A stretch of DNA of 64,000 nucleotides from Amorphus orientalis (GTDB lineage Bacteria; Pseudomonadota; Alphaproteobacteria; Rhizobiales; Amorphaceae): contig NZ_JAUSUL010000005.1 in the NCBI RefSeq assembly GCF_030814015.1, positions 1-64,000 on the forward strand. Direction: 5' to 3'. Shown here one piece after another: positions 25,230 to 33,459 of the stretch; the first letter of the stretch is position 1; each line of letters begins with the position of its first letter. Below the pieces are notes generated by a model, which was not told the DNA's origin, did not search any database, and was given only the letters and a program-made list of their open reading frames with translations. The position numbers and the translations under genes were made by a program.

Positions 25230-26030
25230 TCAGCGCTGGGCGCGGCCCCGGGAGATCAACACGATCCCCGACACGGCAAAGATCGCAAGTGCGGCCGTGA
25301 CGATGGTCGGCCCGGTCGGCGTGTCCAGCCGATAGGACGCGGCCAGACCCAAAAGGCCGCTGGCCGCACCAATCAGCGCGGCGAGGCCGGCCATCATCTC
25401 CGGACTGCGGGCAAACGGGCGCGCCGCAGCGGCCGGAATGATCAGCATGGCGGTGATGAGAAGCGCACCAACGACCTTGATCGCCACGGCAACCAGCACG
25501 GCCAGGGCCAGCGTGAGGATCAACTGCTCGCGCCGCGGGTCGATGCCGCTGGCCGCCGCCAAGTCGCTATCGAGCGTCGCGGTCAGAAGCGCCGACCATC
25601 GCCACGCCACCAGAGCGAGAACCGCGAATGCCCCACCCCAGATGATGCCGAGATCGGTCCGGCTGACGGCCAGGATCTCCCCGAACAGAAACGATTCAAG
25701 ACCAAGCCCGGATCGGGCAGTGAGCGCGAACGCGACCAGGCCCACGGCAAGGGCGCCGTGGGCGGACACCCCCAGCAGCGTGTCCATCTGGAACGTGCGT
25801 CCGGCAAGCGCGGATACCGCAAACGCCATCAGCATCGCCATGACGAGCACACCGGCAATGATGGAAATGTTGAACGAAAAGGAGAGCGCGACGCCGAGAA
25901 TCGCCGCATGGGCGGTGGCATCGCCGAAGTAGGCCATCCGGCGCCACACCACGAAGCAGCCGAGTGGACCGGCGGCGAGCGCCAGACCGACCGCAGCGAG
26001 GCCGGCGCGGACCATGAAGTCGTCAAGCAT
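25230..26030 (-). CDS. znuB: Zinc ABC transporter permease ZnuB
   Basis: 266 residues with eight or so hydrophobic segments and the family motifs GCFVVWRRMAYFGDATAHAAILG near residue 25 and VVGALLITAMLIIPAAAARPF near 185. These define metal permeases of the ZnuB/MntB group. It overlaps znuC by 8 bases, so the two are translated together. Its partner ZnuA is divergently encoded, and zinc specificity is supported by the Zur-like operator between them. It converges with tonB across a 59-base gap. Confidence 0.92.
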   Translation of the reverse strand: MLDDFMVRAGLAAVGLALAAGPLGCFVVWRRMAYFGDATAHAAILGVALSFSFNISIIAGVLVMAMLMAFAVSALAGRTFQMDTLLGVSAHGALAVGLVAFALTARSGLGLESFLFGEILAVSRTDLGIIWGGAFAVLALVAWRWSALLTATLDSDLAAASGIDPRREQLILTLALAVLVAVAIKVVGALLITAMLIIPAAAARPFARSPEMMAGLAALIGAASGLLGLAASYRLDTPTGPTIVTAALAIFAVSGIVLISRGRAQR

Positions 26031-26760
26031 CCGCGCCGCTTCCTTCGCTTTCGGGATGATGGTGATCGTGCTGATGCTGATAGAGGGCGAACGCCCCGTG
26101 GGTGCCGGTTCCGAACAGCGCCCGGTACTCGGGGGCTGCCGACACCACGGTCGGCGTACCCTCGCAACAGATATGGCCGTTGATGCACAGGACCCGGTCG
26201 GACGCGCTCATCACCACGTGCAGGTCGTGGCTGACCATCAGGACGGCGCAGCCGAGGTCCTGGCGCACGGTTTCGATGAGACGGTAGAACGCGGCGGTGC
26301 CGGGTTGGTCCAGGCTCTGGGTCGGCTCGTCCAGGATCAACAGGTCGGGCCGCGGCAGAAGCGCCCTCGCCAGAAGCGCGCGCTGAAACTGACCGCCGGA
26401 CAGCGCACTCATCTGCCGGTGTTCGAGACCGCCGACGCCGACACGGTCCAGCATGGCGGCCACCTCGGACGAGCGCCGGTGCCGTGGCAGATTGAGGAAG
26501 CGGCCGACCGTCAGCGGCATTGCCGCATCCAGGGACAGCCGCTGCGGCACGTAGCCGAGCACGAGCCCCGGCGAGCGGGTCACCCGGCCCTCGGAGGGAG
26601 GCACCGCCCCGACCATCGCGCGGACGAATGTCGACTTGCCGGAGCCGTTTGGCCCGACGACCGTGACGATCTCTCCCCGCTCGATCGTGAAATCGATCTG
26701 CCACAGGACCTTGCGTCCGCCGAGTTCGACCGTGACCCCTCGGGCTTCAATCAGGCCCAT
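26023..26760 (-). CDS. znuC: Zinc ABC transporter ATP-binding protein ZnuC
   Basis: 245 residues. Walker A is GPNGSGKSTF near residue 37, the signature is LSGGQFQRALLARALL, and Walker B is LLILDEPTQSLD, followed by the switch His in VSHDLHVV. The C-terminus is His-rich (LYQHQHDHHHP), a common metal-binding feature of ZnuC. The gene starts 207 bases from znuA on the other strand and overlaps znuB. It powers zinc uptake through ZnuB and should be repressed by Zur when zinc is plentiful. Confidence 0.93.
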   Translation of the reverse strand: MGLIEARGVTVELGGRKVLWQIDFTIERGEIVTVVGPNGSGKSTFVRAMVGAVPPSEGRVTRSPGLVLGYVPQRLSLDAAMPLTVGRFLNLPRHRRSSEVAAMLDRVGVGGLEHRQMSALSGGQFQRALLARALLPRPDLLILDEPTQSLDQPGTAAFYRLIETVRQDLGCAVLMVSHDLHVVMSASDRVLCINGHICCEGTPTVVSAAPEYRALFGTGTHGAFALYQHQHDHHHPESEGSGADA

Positions 26761-26903
26761 GACCTCTCCTGTTCTTCAATCCGGTCCGCAGTCGGCCCGC
26801 ACATCCGCGGTCGGATCCCACGGCGCCGGATCAATGTCACCCCTCTTCCGGCGCGACCGCATTGGCGGGGGTGGACAAATGACAGCATCCGGATCAAAAG
26901 TGA

Positions 26904-26920
26904 ATGTTATATTGTTACAT
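26904..26920. promoter_or_regulatory. Zur-type operator between znuA and znuCB
   Basis: ATGTTATATTGTTACAT is a 17-base imperfect palindrome with six of eight arm positions paired. It closely resembles the ATGTTATA-nn-TATAACAT operators of alphaproteobacterial Zur. It sits 47 bases before the znuA start and 143 before znuC, in a locally AT-rich stretch. One site could repress both divergent transcripts when zinc is sufficient. Confidence 0.75.
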
Positions 26921-26967
26921 ACCCAAACGGGATGGCACCCTTCGCCGTTTCGACAATCGGAGTTCGC

Positions 26968-28038
26968 ATGAAACGCATCTCGCTGCACTTTGCCGGCGCC
27001 GTCCTGCTGGCGCCCGGCCTTGCATACGCCGATCCTCCCAAGGTGACCACGGACGTTCCGCCGGTTCATTCCCTGGTGGCCCAGGTGATGCAGGGCGTCG
27101 GCGAGCCGAGCCTGATCCTGCCACCGGGGGCGTCGCCGCACGGCTATGCGATGCGGCCCTCCGAAGCAGCCCGGCTCAGCGACGCCGACATGGTGTTCTG
27201 GGTCGGACCGGAGCTGACGCCGTGGCTCGAACGCTCGATCGACAGCCTGGCCGCTGACGCCACCAGTGTCGCGCTGATCGATGCACCCGGGACCCGCACG
27301 CTGTCGTTTCGCGAAGGGGCTACCTTCGAACCCCACGATCACGATCATGGCGACCACGGCCATGACGAGGAGCACGGTCACGAGGCCCACGACCACGAGC
27401 ACGGCGAGGACCATGCCCAAGAGGCCGATCACGGCCACGGGGATGAGCACAGTCATGGTGACCAACACGGCAACGAGCACGGGGACGAGCACGCCGAGGC
27501 GCATGGTCACGACCACGAAGGCTTCGACCCACACGCCTGGCTGTCGCCGGACAATGCCCGGGTGTGGCTCGACGTGATCGCCGAGAAGCTCGCGGAGGCG
27601 GATCCGGAAAACGCCGCGACCTATCGCGAGAACGCCGAGAAGGGAAAGCACGGCCTGGACACGCTCACGGCCCAAATCGACGGCCGGCTTGCGCCGGTCC
27701 GCGGCGAGCCGTTTGTCGTGTTCCATGATGCCTATCACTATTTCGAGGAAAGCTTCGACATTGAGGCGACCGCCGCCGTGTCGCTGAGCGATGCCAGCAC
27801 CCCCGGTCCGGCCCGGGTGGAAGAGGTCCGCGACCGGATCCGCGACGTCGATGCCGTCTGCGTCTTCACCGAACCGCAGTTCCCGTCATCCCTGGTCGAT
27901 ACGGTGGTGGAAGGGACCGCCGCCCGGACCGGGACCCTCGATCCGATCGGTGTCGACCTGGAGCCGGGTCCGGCGCTTTACGGCGCGCTTCTGAACGGCC
28001 TCGCCGACAACATGGTCGCCTGCCTGAAGGCCGATTGA
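26968..28038 (+). CDS. znuA: Zinc ABC transporter substrate-binding protein ZnuA with long His/Asp/Glu-rich loop
   Basis: 356 residues from the ATG at 26968. The signal peptide ends at LAPGLAYA near residue 21. Conserved zinc ligands are in GASPHGYAM, GFDPHAWLSP and FHDAYHYFEE. Between them, about residues 115-185, lies a long loop with dozens of His, Asp and Glu (HDHDHGDHGHDEEHGH and similar), which collects zinc in ZnuA proteins. It is longer than most I know. The protein captures periplasmic zinc for ZnuBC. The Zur-like box lies 47 bases upstream. Confidence 0.95.
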   Translation: MKRISLHFAGAVLLAPGLAYADPPKVTTDVPPVHSLVAQVMQGVGEPSLILPPGASPHGYAMRPSEAARLSDADMVFWVGPELTPWLERSIDSLAADATSVALIDAPGTRTLSFREGATFEPHDHDHGDHGHDEEHGHEAHDHEHGEDHAQEADHGHGDEHSHGDQHGNEHGDEHAEAHGHDHEGFDPHAWLSPDNARVWLDVIAEKLAEADPENAATYRENAEKGKHGLDTLTAQIDGRLAPVRGEPFVVFHDAYHYFEESFDIEATAAVSLSDASTPGPARVEEVRDRIRDVDAVCVFTEPQFPSSLVDTVVEGTAARTGTLDPIGVDLEPGPALYGALLNGLADNMVACLKAD

Positions 28039-28105
28039 GCATTCCGGTCGTCGGCCGAACGCGGCATCAGGCGACACTGCCGCTCCTGCGCGCCCTCGAA
28101 GTCCT

Positions 28106-28135
28106 GACCGCTCGGACGGAAACGTCCGAGCGGTC
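28106..28135. terminator. Perfect hairpin with GAAA tetraloop between convergent genes
   Basis: The 13-bp perfect stem GACCGCTCGGACG pairs with 28123-28135 around the stable tetraloop GAAA at 28119-28122. It lies between the znuA stop at 28038 and the stop of the convergent methionine-synthase-like gene at 28142. Neither side has a T-tract, so it may act as a bidirectional terminator with Rho or as an mRNA-end stabiliser. Confidence 0.75.
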
Positions 28136-28141
28136 CACGCC

Positions 28142-29308
28142 CTAGGCGGCCGCGCGTCCCCAGAGTGCCTCCGAGGCGATCCGGGCGCCTTCAGCCAGCG
28201 ACTGGAGTTTCGCCCACTGGATCGATTCATGCACCCGCCGCGACCGCGGGCTCTGGGAGAAGCCGCAATCGGTCCCGGCCATGATGTTTTCCCGGCCCAC
28301 CAGGTGGGCGAGCCGGACGAGGCGCTCGGCCACCAGTTCGGGATGCTCCACCACGTTGGTGCTGTGGGACACGCAGCCCGGAACCAGCTTGCGGCCCGCC
28401 GGCAGCGCGACGGTCTCCCAAACCTTCCACTCGTGGGCATGGCGCGGATTCGCCATCTCGATGCAATAGGCGCCGGCCTTTACCTGGGTCACGATCCCGG
28501 CGATGTCCTTGAGCGCCACGTCGGTCGTGTGGGGCGTGTTAAAGCTGCCCCAGCAGATGTGATAGCGCACCCGGTCTTCCGGCAGGTTCTCCAGGGCGCG
28601 GTTCACCGCGGCGACCTGCAGTTCGGCCCAGTCGAGATAGTCCGACATGGGCCTGTCGGCGAAGGCGACGTCGTACATGTAAGGCAGGTACGCATCGTCG
28701 AGCTGGACGATCAGCCCTGCTTCGACGATCGCCCGGTATTCGGCATGCATGGCGTCAGCGACGGCGAACAGGAAATCCTCCTCGCTGTCGTAATATTCGT
28801 TGAGGTGCCGCGGCACGGCGCTCGTCGGCGCCACCACGGGCATGAAGCCCTCGACGCCGGGAACATGCTCCAACGCGCTCTGGAAGCGGTTGATGTCCGT
28901 CCAGACCGCATCCTGGCCCGTGTAGGCGATCGGGGCGACGGCCGCGAGGATGCCGCGCTTCGGAAGACTCTGGGTTGGAAAATATTCGCCGTAGAAGTCC
29001 GGAAAGAGCCGCGCGTCCTTGCCGAGCCCCGCGGCCGCTGCCACGTCGCGCTCTTCCAGTCCCGAGAGACGGTCGACCACGTAGTGGGCCCAGCTGCGCA
29101 GCTTGCCGAACTCTCCGTCGGAGACGAAATCAATCCCGACCTCCTTCTGACGGCGCACCACATCCTCGATCGCCTGACGGACGACGCGGTCGAAATCCGC
29201 GAAATCGACCGTGGCGCCATTCTCGATCGCCGTCGCGAGATCGACGATCTCCTGTGGGCGCACGAGGCTGCCGACATGAGTCACCGGGATCCGGTTTTCG
29301 GCATGCAT
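28142..29308 (-). CDS. MetE-like cobalamin-independent methionine synthase family protein (C-terminal-domain type)
   Basis: 388 residues, corresponding to the catalytic barrel of MetE without its N-terminal half. It starts with VTHVGSLVRPQEIV, followed by GIDFVSDGEFGK and the region DRVRYHICWGSFNTPH, where His and Cys are candidate zinc ligands. The C-terminal part has PGCVSHSTNVVEHPELVAERL and NIMAGTDCGFSQSP, whose Cys completes the zinc site in the family. Such stand-alone proteins are annotated as methionine synthase II-like and may transfer methyl groups to homocysteine or act on other thiol substrates. The true methyl donor is unknown. It converges on znuA across a strong hairpin. Confidence 0.8.
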   Translation of the reverse strand: MHAENRIPVTHVGSLVRPQEIVDLATAIENGATVDFADFDRVVRQAIEDVVRRQKEVGIDFVSDGEFGKLRSWAHYVVDRLSGLEERDVAAAAGLGKDARLFPDFYGEYFPTQSLPKRGILAAVAPIAYTGQDAVWTDINRFQSALEHVPGVEGFMPVVAPTSAVPRHLNEYYDSEEDFLFAVADAMHAEYRAIVEAGLIVQLDDAYLPYMYDVAFADRPMSDYLDWAELQVAAVNRALENLPEDRVRYHICWGSFNTPHTTDVALKDIAGIVTQVKAGAYCIEMANPRHAHEWKVWETVALPAGRKLVPGCVSHSTNVVEHPELVAERLVRLAHLVGRENIMAGTDCGFSQSPRSRRVHESIQWAKLQSLAEGARIASEALWGRAAA

Positions 29309-29500
29309 GACGCTTCCCCTTCTACTCGTTGGTTCGACAGTCGGCGCCTTGGCTGCCGGCCATCAGGGCCTCTTTTCGCGCCCTTGATTTGCGATCAGGA
29401 TGGCGGCGCACGGAAAGCTTGGCAACCAAAGCGTGCCCGGCCGACCATGTCTCACGACATGACAGGGCGACCGACGCCTGATCATTGAAGGCCTGACCGG

Positions 29501-31141
29501 ATGGTGACGTCGAATGCACCGGGCGCGCCCGCCCCTGCGGAGCAACGGGCGGACAAGGTCTCGCAGTGGCGCGGCTTTGCGCTGCTTTTGATGGGCGTGT
29601 TCATCGTCAATATCGACGTCTCTGTCGCAGACGTGATCCTGCCGGCGATCGTTCAGGACCTGCACATCGGAACCGATGCAGCCAGTCTCGTGGTCGTGGT
29701 CTATATGCTGGTCACGGCCTGCCTGATCGTCCCGCTCGGCTCGCTCGGGGACCGGATCGGAGCCAAGCCGGTCTATGCGGGCGGCATTGCACTGTTCGGG
29801 ATTGGAAGCCTCCTTGCCGGGCTCGCGCCGACGTTGGCCGTTCTCCTGGGCGCGCGGGTGGTTCAGGGCGTCGGGGCGGCCATGCTGATCCCGTCCGCCA
29901 TGGCTCTCCTGAACCACGCCTTCCCAGAAGGTCCAGGCCGCAAGCTTGCGTTCGGACTGTGGGCTACGGCGATCGGCGCCGCTATTGCGATCGGTCCGCT
30001 GATCGGCGGCGCGATCACCGATGCGTGGTCGTGGCGCGCGGCCTTCTTCGTCAATGTTCCGCTGGTCGCGGTCTCTGCCGCCGGCGTTGTGATCGCCCTC
30101 GCCTCGCCAGCCATAGCCGCGCGGACGGGAGGGTTCGATCTGATCGGCCTCGTGCTCATCGTCTTGGGACTGTTCGCGCTGGTCGCCGGGTTTCAGGCTG
30201 CCAGCAGCCTCGGCGTGGGGCACACCGGAGGCGGCAGGATCTTCGGGATTGCCTGGCCGTTCGCCCGATCGCCCGCTGTGCCGCTCGCCGTTCTCGGTCT
30301 GGTGCTTCTGGTCCTTTTCTGGCGCCAGGAAGAGCGGCGGCGGGAACGGGGCGGCTCGGTGATTTTCGAAACCGCAATGCTTGCTGTTCCGCGGTTCCGC
30401 TGGGCCCTGATCGCCGCCACTCTCATGACCGGGCCGGTCTTCATTCTCCTGTTCGCCACGCCCCTGTTCGGCGAGTTCATCGCCGCCGCCAGCGTCCTGC
30501 AGACAGGGCTCCTCACTGCCTCGATCGGGGTTGGGCTCGCGTTGGGCGGTCCGCTGGTCGCACGACTGGCAACGCTGGGCGAGCGCCGGCTGGCCGTCTC
30601 CCTCATCCTGATTCAGGGCGCCGGCTGTCTGCTCCTAATCCTGCTGACCGACGGCGATCGGTCGATTTACCTGACTGTTCCGGCCCTGATACTGGCTGGG
30701 CTCGGCTGGGGCGGTGCCTATGCCGTTCTCGTCAACATCATGCTGTCGGCCGTCCCGCAGACCCAGGCGGGAGCGGCCGCCGGTGCAGGCATGATGGCGC
30801 GGCTCGTCGCGGGCGCGATCGCGACCGCCGTGGCGACCTCCATCCTGTTCGGCATCGAGCGGGACGAAGCCCGACATCTCGACACGGCCGGCGCCACGCA
30901 ACAAACGGTAGCCCGGCTCGAAGCTTCGCTGCGCTTTGCCGAACCGCTTCACCCGCCGCTCGCCGCCCGCACGCCCGCCGTCGACGGCACTGCCGACCGC
31001 CGCCTCACCGACGAAGTGCGCACCGACATGCTCGTCTCCGTCCATGCCGTTTTCGCCATCGGCGCAGGGTTTGCCCTGCTGGCGGCCCTGGCCGCCTGGC
31101 GCATTCCCCGCTCCCGGTGGAACCCGCCTCGCGAGCCTTAG
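29501..31141 (+). CDS. MFS transporter, DHA2 (14-helix) family
   Basis: 546 residues. The first helix contains NIDVSVADVILPAIVQDLH, the DHA2 motif in variant form, followed by GSLGDRIGAKPVYAGG (motif A) and RVVQGVGAAMLIPSAMAL (motif C region). The hydrophobic pattern fits 14 helices, with a periplasmic or loop segment near residues 460-515. It is probably a proton-driven exporter of small molecules. It is divergent from the MetE-like gene with 192 bases between starts. There is no fusion-protein partner or regulator, so the substrate is unknown. It is clearly separate from the DHA2 gene at 18.6-20.1 kb, with only family-level similarity. Confidence 0.87.
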   Translation: MVTSNAPGAPAPAEQRADKVSQWRGFALLLMGVFIVNIDVSVADVILPAIVQDLHIGTDAASLVVVVYMLVTACLIVPLGSLGDRIGAKPVYAGGIALFGIGSLLAGLAPTLAVLLGARVVQGVGAAMLIPSAMALLNHAFPEGPGRKLAFGLWATAIGAAIAIGPLIGGAITDAWSWRAAFFVNVPLVAVSAAGVVIALASPAIAARTGGFDLIGLVLIVLGLFALVAGFQAASSLGVGHTGGGRIFGIAWPFARSPAVPLAVLGLVLLVLFWRQEERRRERGGSVIFETAMLAVPRFRWALIAATLMTGPVFILLFATPLFGEFIAAASVLQTGLLTASIGVGLALGGPLVARLATLGERRLAVSLILIQGAGCLLLILLTDGDRSIYLTVPALILAGLGWGGAYAVLVNIMLSAVPQTQAGAAAGAGMMARLVAGAIATAVATSILFGIERDEARHLDTAGATQQTVARLEASLRFAEPLHPPLAARTPAVDGTADRRLTDEVRTDMLVSVHAVFAIGAGFALLAALAAWRIPRSRWNPPREP

Positions 31142-31240
31142 ACCGGGCCGGCAACCGCCGACGAAGGCACTTGCCCTGCCCCGCCCCCGCCCCAGCTACC
31201 TCTAAGGCCCGGATGAAGCCGGGTGGCAGAGGGGACAGGA

Positions 31241-32035
31241 ATGGCGAAGCTCTGGTTTGCGGCCCTTGCGGTCGTGCTGATGGCCGTGCCGGCCGCCGCC
31301 CAGGAGGTGGTCGATGTCGAGCTGGTGCTCGCCGCCGACGGGTCCGGATCGATCGACGACGACGAACTTCGGCTCCAGCGCCAGGGCTACGCCGAGGCGG
31401 TGATGAGCGCAGAAGTCCAGAACGCAATTGCCTCCGGCATTCACGGCCGGGTCGCGATCGCCTATGTCGAATGGGGCGGTCCCGCCTCACAGCACACCAT
31501 CGTCGACTGGACGATCGTCGAGGACGCAGCGTCCGCCGAACGGTTCGGATCGGCCCTCGTGGCCGCTCCACGGGCCGCCTACGGCTACAATTCGATCTCG
31601 GCGGCGATCGACTACTCCGTGCACAAGATCGAGACCAACGACATCCAGAGCCTGCGTCGCGTCATCGACGTCTCCGGCGACGGACCGAACATCGGCGGGC
31701 GCCCCGTCACGGCCGCCAGGGACGAGGCCGTCGCCCGGGGGATCGTCATCAACGCACTGCTGATCGACCGGCCCGGCGGCATGTCGCTGGCCATGGACGG
31801 TCCCAGCCTCAAGCGCCATTACGAACGCGACGTGACCGGCGGCCCCGGCGCCTTCGTGGTCGTCGCGGACGGGACCACGACGTTCGCCGACGCCGTGCGG
31901 CGCAAGATGATCCTGGAGATCGCGTCCGACGAGGCCGGCCCGCCGACACGACATTCGGCAACCGAAGCAAGGAACGCCAAAAGCTTGACGTTGCTTCGCT
32001 CACCCGCAAACAGTGGTCGCAGAGGGGATCACTGA
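31241..32035 (+). CDS. DUF1194 (von Willebrand A-like) secreted protein
   Basis: 264 residues. The start at 31241 follows GAGGGGA and gives a good signal peptide (KLWFAALAVVLMAVPAAAQ). The mature part begins VDVELVLAADGSGSIDDDEL, the DxSxS metal-binding motif of vWA folds, followed by VDVSGDGPNIGG (the second metal-loop Asp) and LLIDRPGG. The conserved domain ends at about FADAVRRKMILEIA. The last ~35 residues (SDEAGPP onward) are Arg/Ser-rich and not typical of the family, so the original stop may have been lost. The next gene starts 17 bases after this stop and encodes the first of three small Cys-rich secreted proteins. Confidence 0.85.
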   Translation: MAKLWFAALAVVLMAVPAAAQEVVDVELVLAADGSGSIDDDELRLQRQGYAEAVMSAEVQNAIASGIHGRVAIAYVEWGGPASQHTIVDWTIVEDAASAERFGSALVAAPRAAYGYNSISAAIDYSVHKIETNDIQSLRRVIDVSGDGPNIGGRPVTAARDEAVARGIVINALLIDRPGGMSLAMDGPSLKRHYERDVTGGPGAFVVVADGTTTFADAVRRKMILEIASDEAGPPTRHSATEARNAKSLTLLRSPANSGRRGDH

Positions 32036-32052
32036 CGAGGGATGGGGACCGA

Positions 32053-32355
32053 ATGACGATCCGGCTTGGGCTGGCTTTGCTGATGGCGGTTGCGCTCGTG
32101 GGCGGCGCGCAGGCGCAATCGACGTTTCAACGGGCCATGCAGATCCAGATGAACGTCCCGCTGTGCCACGAGCACCGCGACTATCGCTGGGAAGGCCGTC
32201 TTTCCGGCAACGCCATGGACCCTGGCAACGACCGCGCGGTGCCGGTGTCCTTCCTCGGCTGCTTTCCGACCAAAGCAGAGTGCGAAGCCTGGCTCGGCCC
32301 GGCAACGGGTTTCGTGACCGGGCGCCTGATCTTCGCCAAGTGTCAGGAGCGCTGA
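32053..32355 (+). CDS. Small secreted four-cysteine protein, tandem family copy A
   Basis: 100 residues with a signal peptide ending GGAQA-QSTF. The mature part has the shared family pattern VPLCHEH, YRWEGRLSG, VSFLGCFPTKAECEAW, FVTGRLIFAKC: four Cys that could make two disulfides. The start at 32053 is preceded by GAGGG and GGGG stretches, and the gene lies 17 bases after the DUF1194 stop, so it may be co-transcribed. No known domain was recognised. Copies B and C follow on the same strand. Confidence 0.75.
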   Translation: MTIRLGLALLMAVALVGGAQAQSTFQRAMQIQMNVPLCHEHRDYRWEGRLSGNAMDPGNDRAVPVSFLGCFPTKAECEAWLGPATGFVTGRLIFAKCQER

Positions 32356-32550
32356 GCGCCGCGCCGGAGGTTGCCGAAGCGGCGGCCATGTGAAATGGCT
32401 CTTTGATCTGACGCGGGCTCCGATCCGGGATCGTCGCACCTTTAGGCTTCGTGCGGAGACTGCTGCCGGAACCTTGTCCCGTTCGCAGCGATTCCTTTCG
32501 TGCAGGACATGCGTCAGGATACGATATCCGCCAACCATCGGACGAATGAG

Positions 32551-32898
32551 ATGACCCGACCCACGCTTCGCTTCGCCTCCGCCGGGCTCCTTGCCGCGAT
32601 GCTGGCGATCGGCTCCGCCTCGCCGGCGGCCGCATTCGGCGACCTTCTGGCCCGCCTGTTCGGACCGCCACCCCTGTCGATTCAGCAGATGCACGCGCTC
32701 ACGCCGAGCTGCCGAACCCATTCGGGCCCCTGGGAGGGGCGGGTATCGGGCGACTCGGAGGGCACCTACAACGACGCGGCCCGGGTGGTCTCGCTGGTCG
32801 GCTGCTTCCCGTCCCTGGAGGCGTGTTCGCTGTGGCGGCTGCGCATGAGCGGATCCATGCAGGGCCGGCTGATCTACGACCAGTGCACCCGGCGCTGA
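32551..32898 (+). CDS. Small secreted four-cysteine protein, tandem family copy B
   Basis: 115 residues. The start at 32551 gives a signal peptide (RFASAGLLAAMLAIGSASPAAA); the frame is open upstream to 32500 but that part is not secretion-like. The mature pattern is TPSCRTH, PWEGRVSG, VSLVGCFPSLEACSLW, QGRLIYDQC. It matches copies A and C in Cys spacing, with the FVTGR motif altered to SMQGR. It is 195 bases after copy A, enough for its own promoter. Function unknown. Confidence 0.72.
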   Translation: MTRPTLRFASAGLLAAMLAIGSASPAAAFGDLLARLFGPPPLSIQQMHALTPSCRTHSGPWEGRVSGDSEGTYNDAARVVSLVGCFPSLEACSLWRLRMSGSMQGRLIYDQCTRR

Positions 32899-33045
32899 CC
32901 GCAGCCCGGCCCGGGTGATCCGGCGCCCATCTGCCGCACCGCAGAACAACAGCGCGTGAAGCGCGCCGTGCGGAGCCATGATCGGCTCGCCGCGGGGCCG
33001 CGAACGGCCTATGTCATTGGCATATCCATGACATCGAGGTCCGTC

Positions 33046-33363
33046 ATGCATCACGCATTCAAACTCTCTCTCGCCGGTGCCCTGGCGGCCGTCGCGGCAA
33101 CCGCCGCACCACTGCCCGCCGCGGCGCAGTCGACGGACTATCTGATCAGCCAGCTGCAGCGGTCGACCCCGAACTGCCGCCAGAACCCGGACTACGGCTG
33201 GCAGGGCCGGGTCTCGGGACAGCGCGAGGTCAATTCCGCCTCCCGTCCGATCTCGTTCGCCGGCTGTTTCCCCACCGAGCAGGAATGCGAAACGTGGCGG
33301 AAGTCGGCGCTTCCCTTCGTGACCGGCCGGATCATCTACAACGCCTGCATGCCGCGGAAATAG
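33046..33363 (+). CDS. Small secreted four-cysteine protein, tandem family copy C
   Basis: 105 residues from the ATG at 33046, with an upstream GAGG; an ATG at 33031 is possible. The signal peptide ends PAAAQ-STD. The mature pattern is TPNCRQN, YGWQGRVSG, ISFAGCFPTEQECETW, FVTGRIIYNAC, closest to copy A in the second half. A bidirectional terminator follows 30 bases after the stop. The family is probably periplasmic or exported and stabilised by two disulfides. Function unknown. Confidence 0.75.
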   Translation: MHHAFKLSLAGALAAVAATAAPLPAAAQSTDYLISQLQRSTPNCRQNPDYGWQGRVSGQREVNSASRPISFAGCFPTEQECETWRKSALPFVTGRIIYNACMPRK

Positions 33364-33393
33364 CCCCTCCCGCGCCACCATTCCGTCGACACG

Positions 33394-33429
33394 AAAAAGC
33401 CGCCGCAGGGGATCCCCGGCGGCGGCTTT
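33394..33429. terminator. Bidirectional intrinsic terminator between copy C and sodB
   Basis: AGCCGCCGC at 33398-33406 pairs with GCGGCGGCT at 33419-33427, and the interior GGGGATCCCC pairs further, giving a long GC-rich stem. It is flanked by AAAAA on the left and TTT on the right, so it can work for the plus-strand gene and, more strongly with its T5 tract, for the minus-strand sodB transcript. Confidence 0.85.
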
Positions 33430-33459
33430 GGATTGGCTCACACCAATGGAAGGGCCTGA

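Noticed and set aside
27310-27530. His-codon repeats in znuA considered as a tandem repeat or CRISPR-like array
   Set aside because: No regular spacer-repeat structure; it is an in-frame metal-binding loop.
29566-32355. A very long forward open frame (over 900 codons) across the MFS and DUF1194 genes
   Set aside because: Arg-rich shadow of the real MFS gene in another frame. Only its last 101 codons (from 32053), with a signal peptide and family pattern, are real and are listed separately.
21804-32453. A 14-base match CTTTAGGCTTCGTG upstream of both the Rrf2-type gene (21804) and copy B of the Cys-rich family (32440)
   Set aside because: Several such 14-mer pairs are expected by chance in 64 kb, and nothing else is shared around them.
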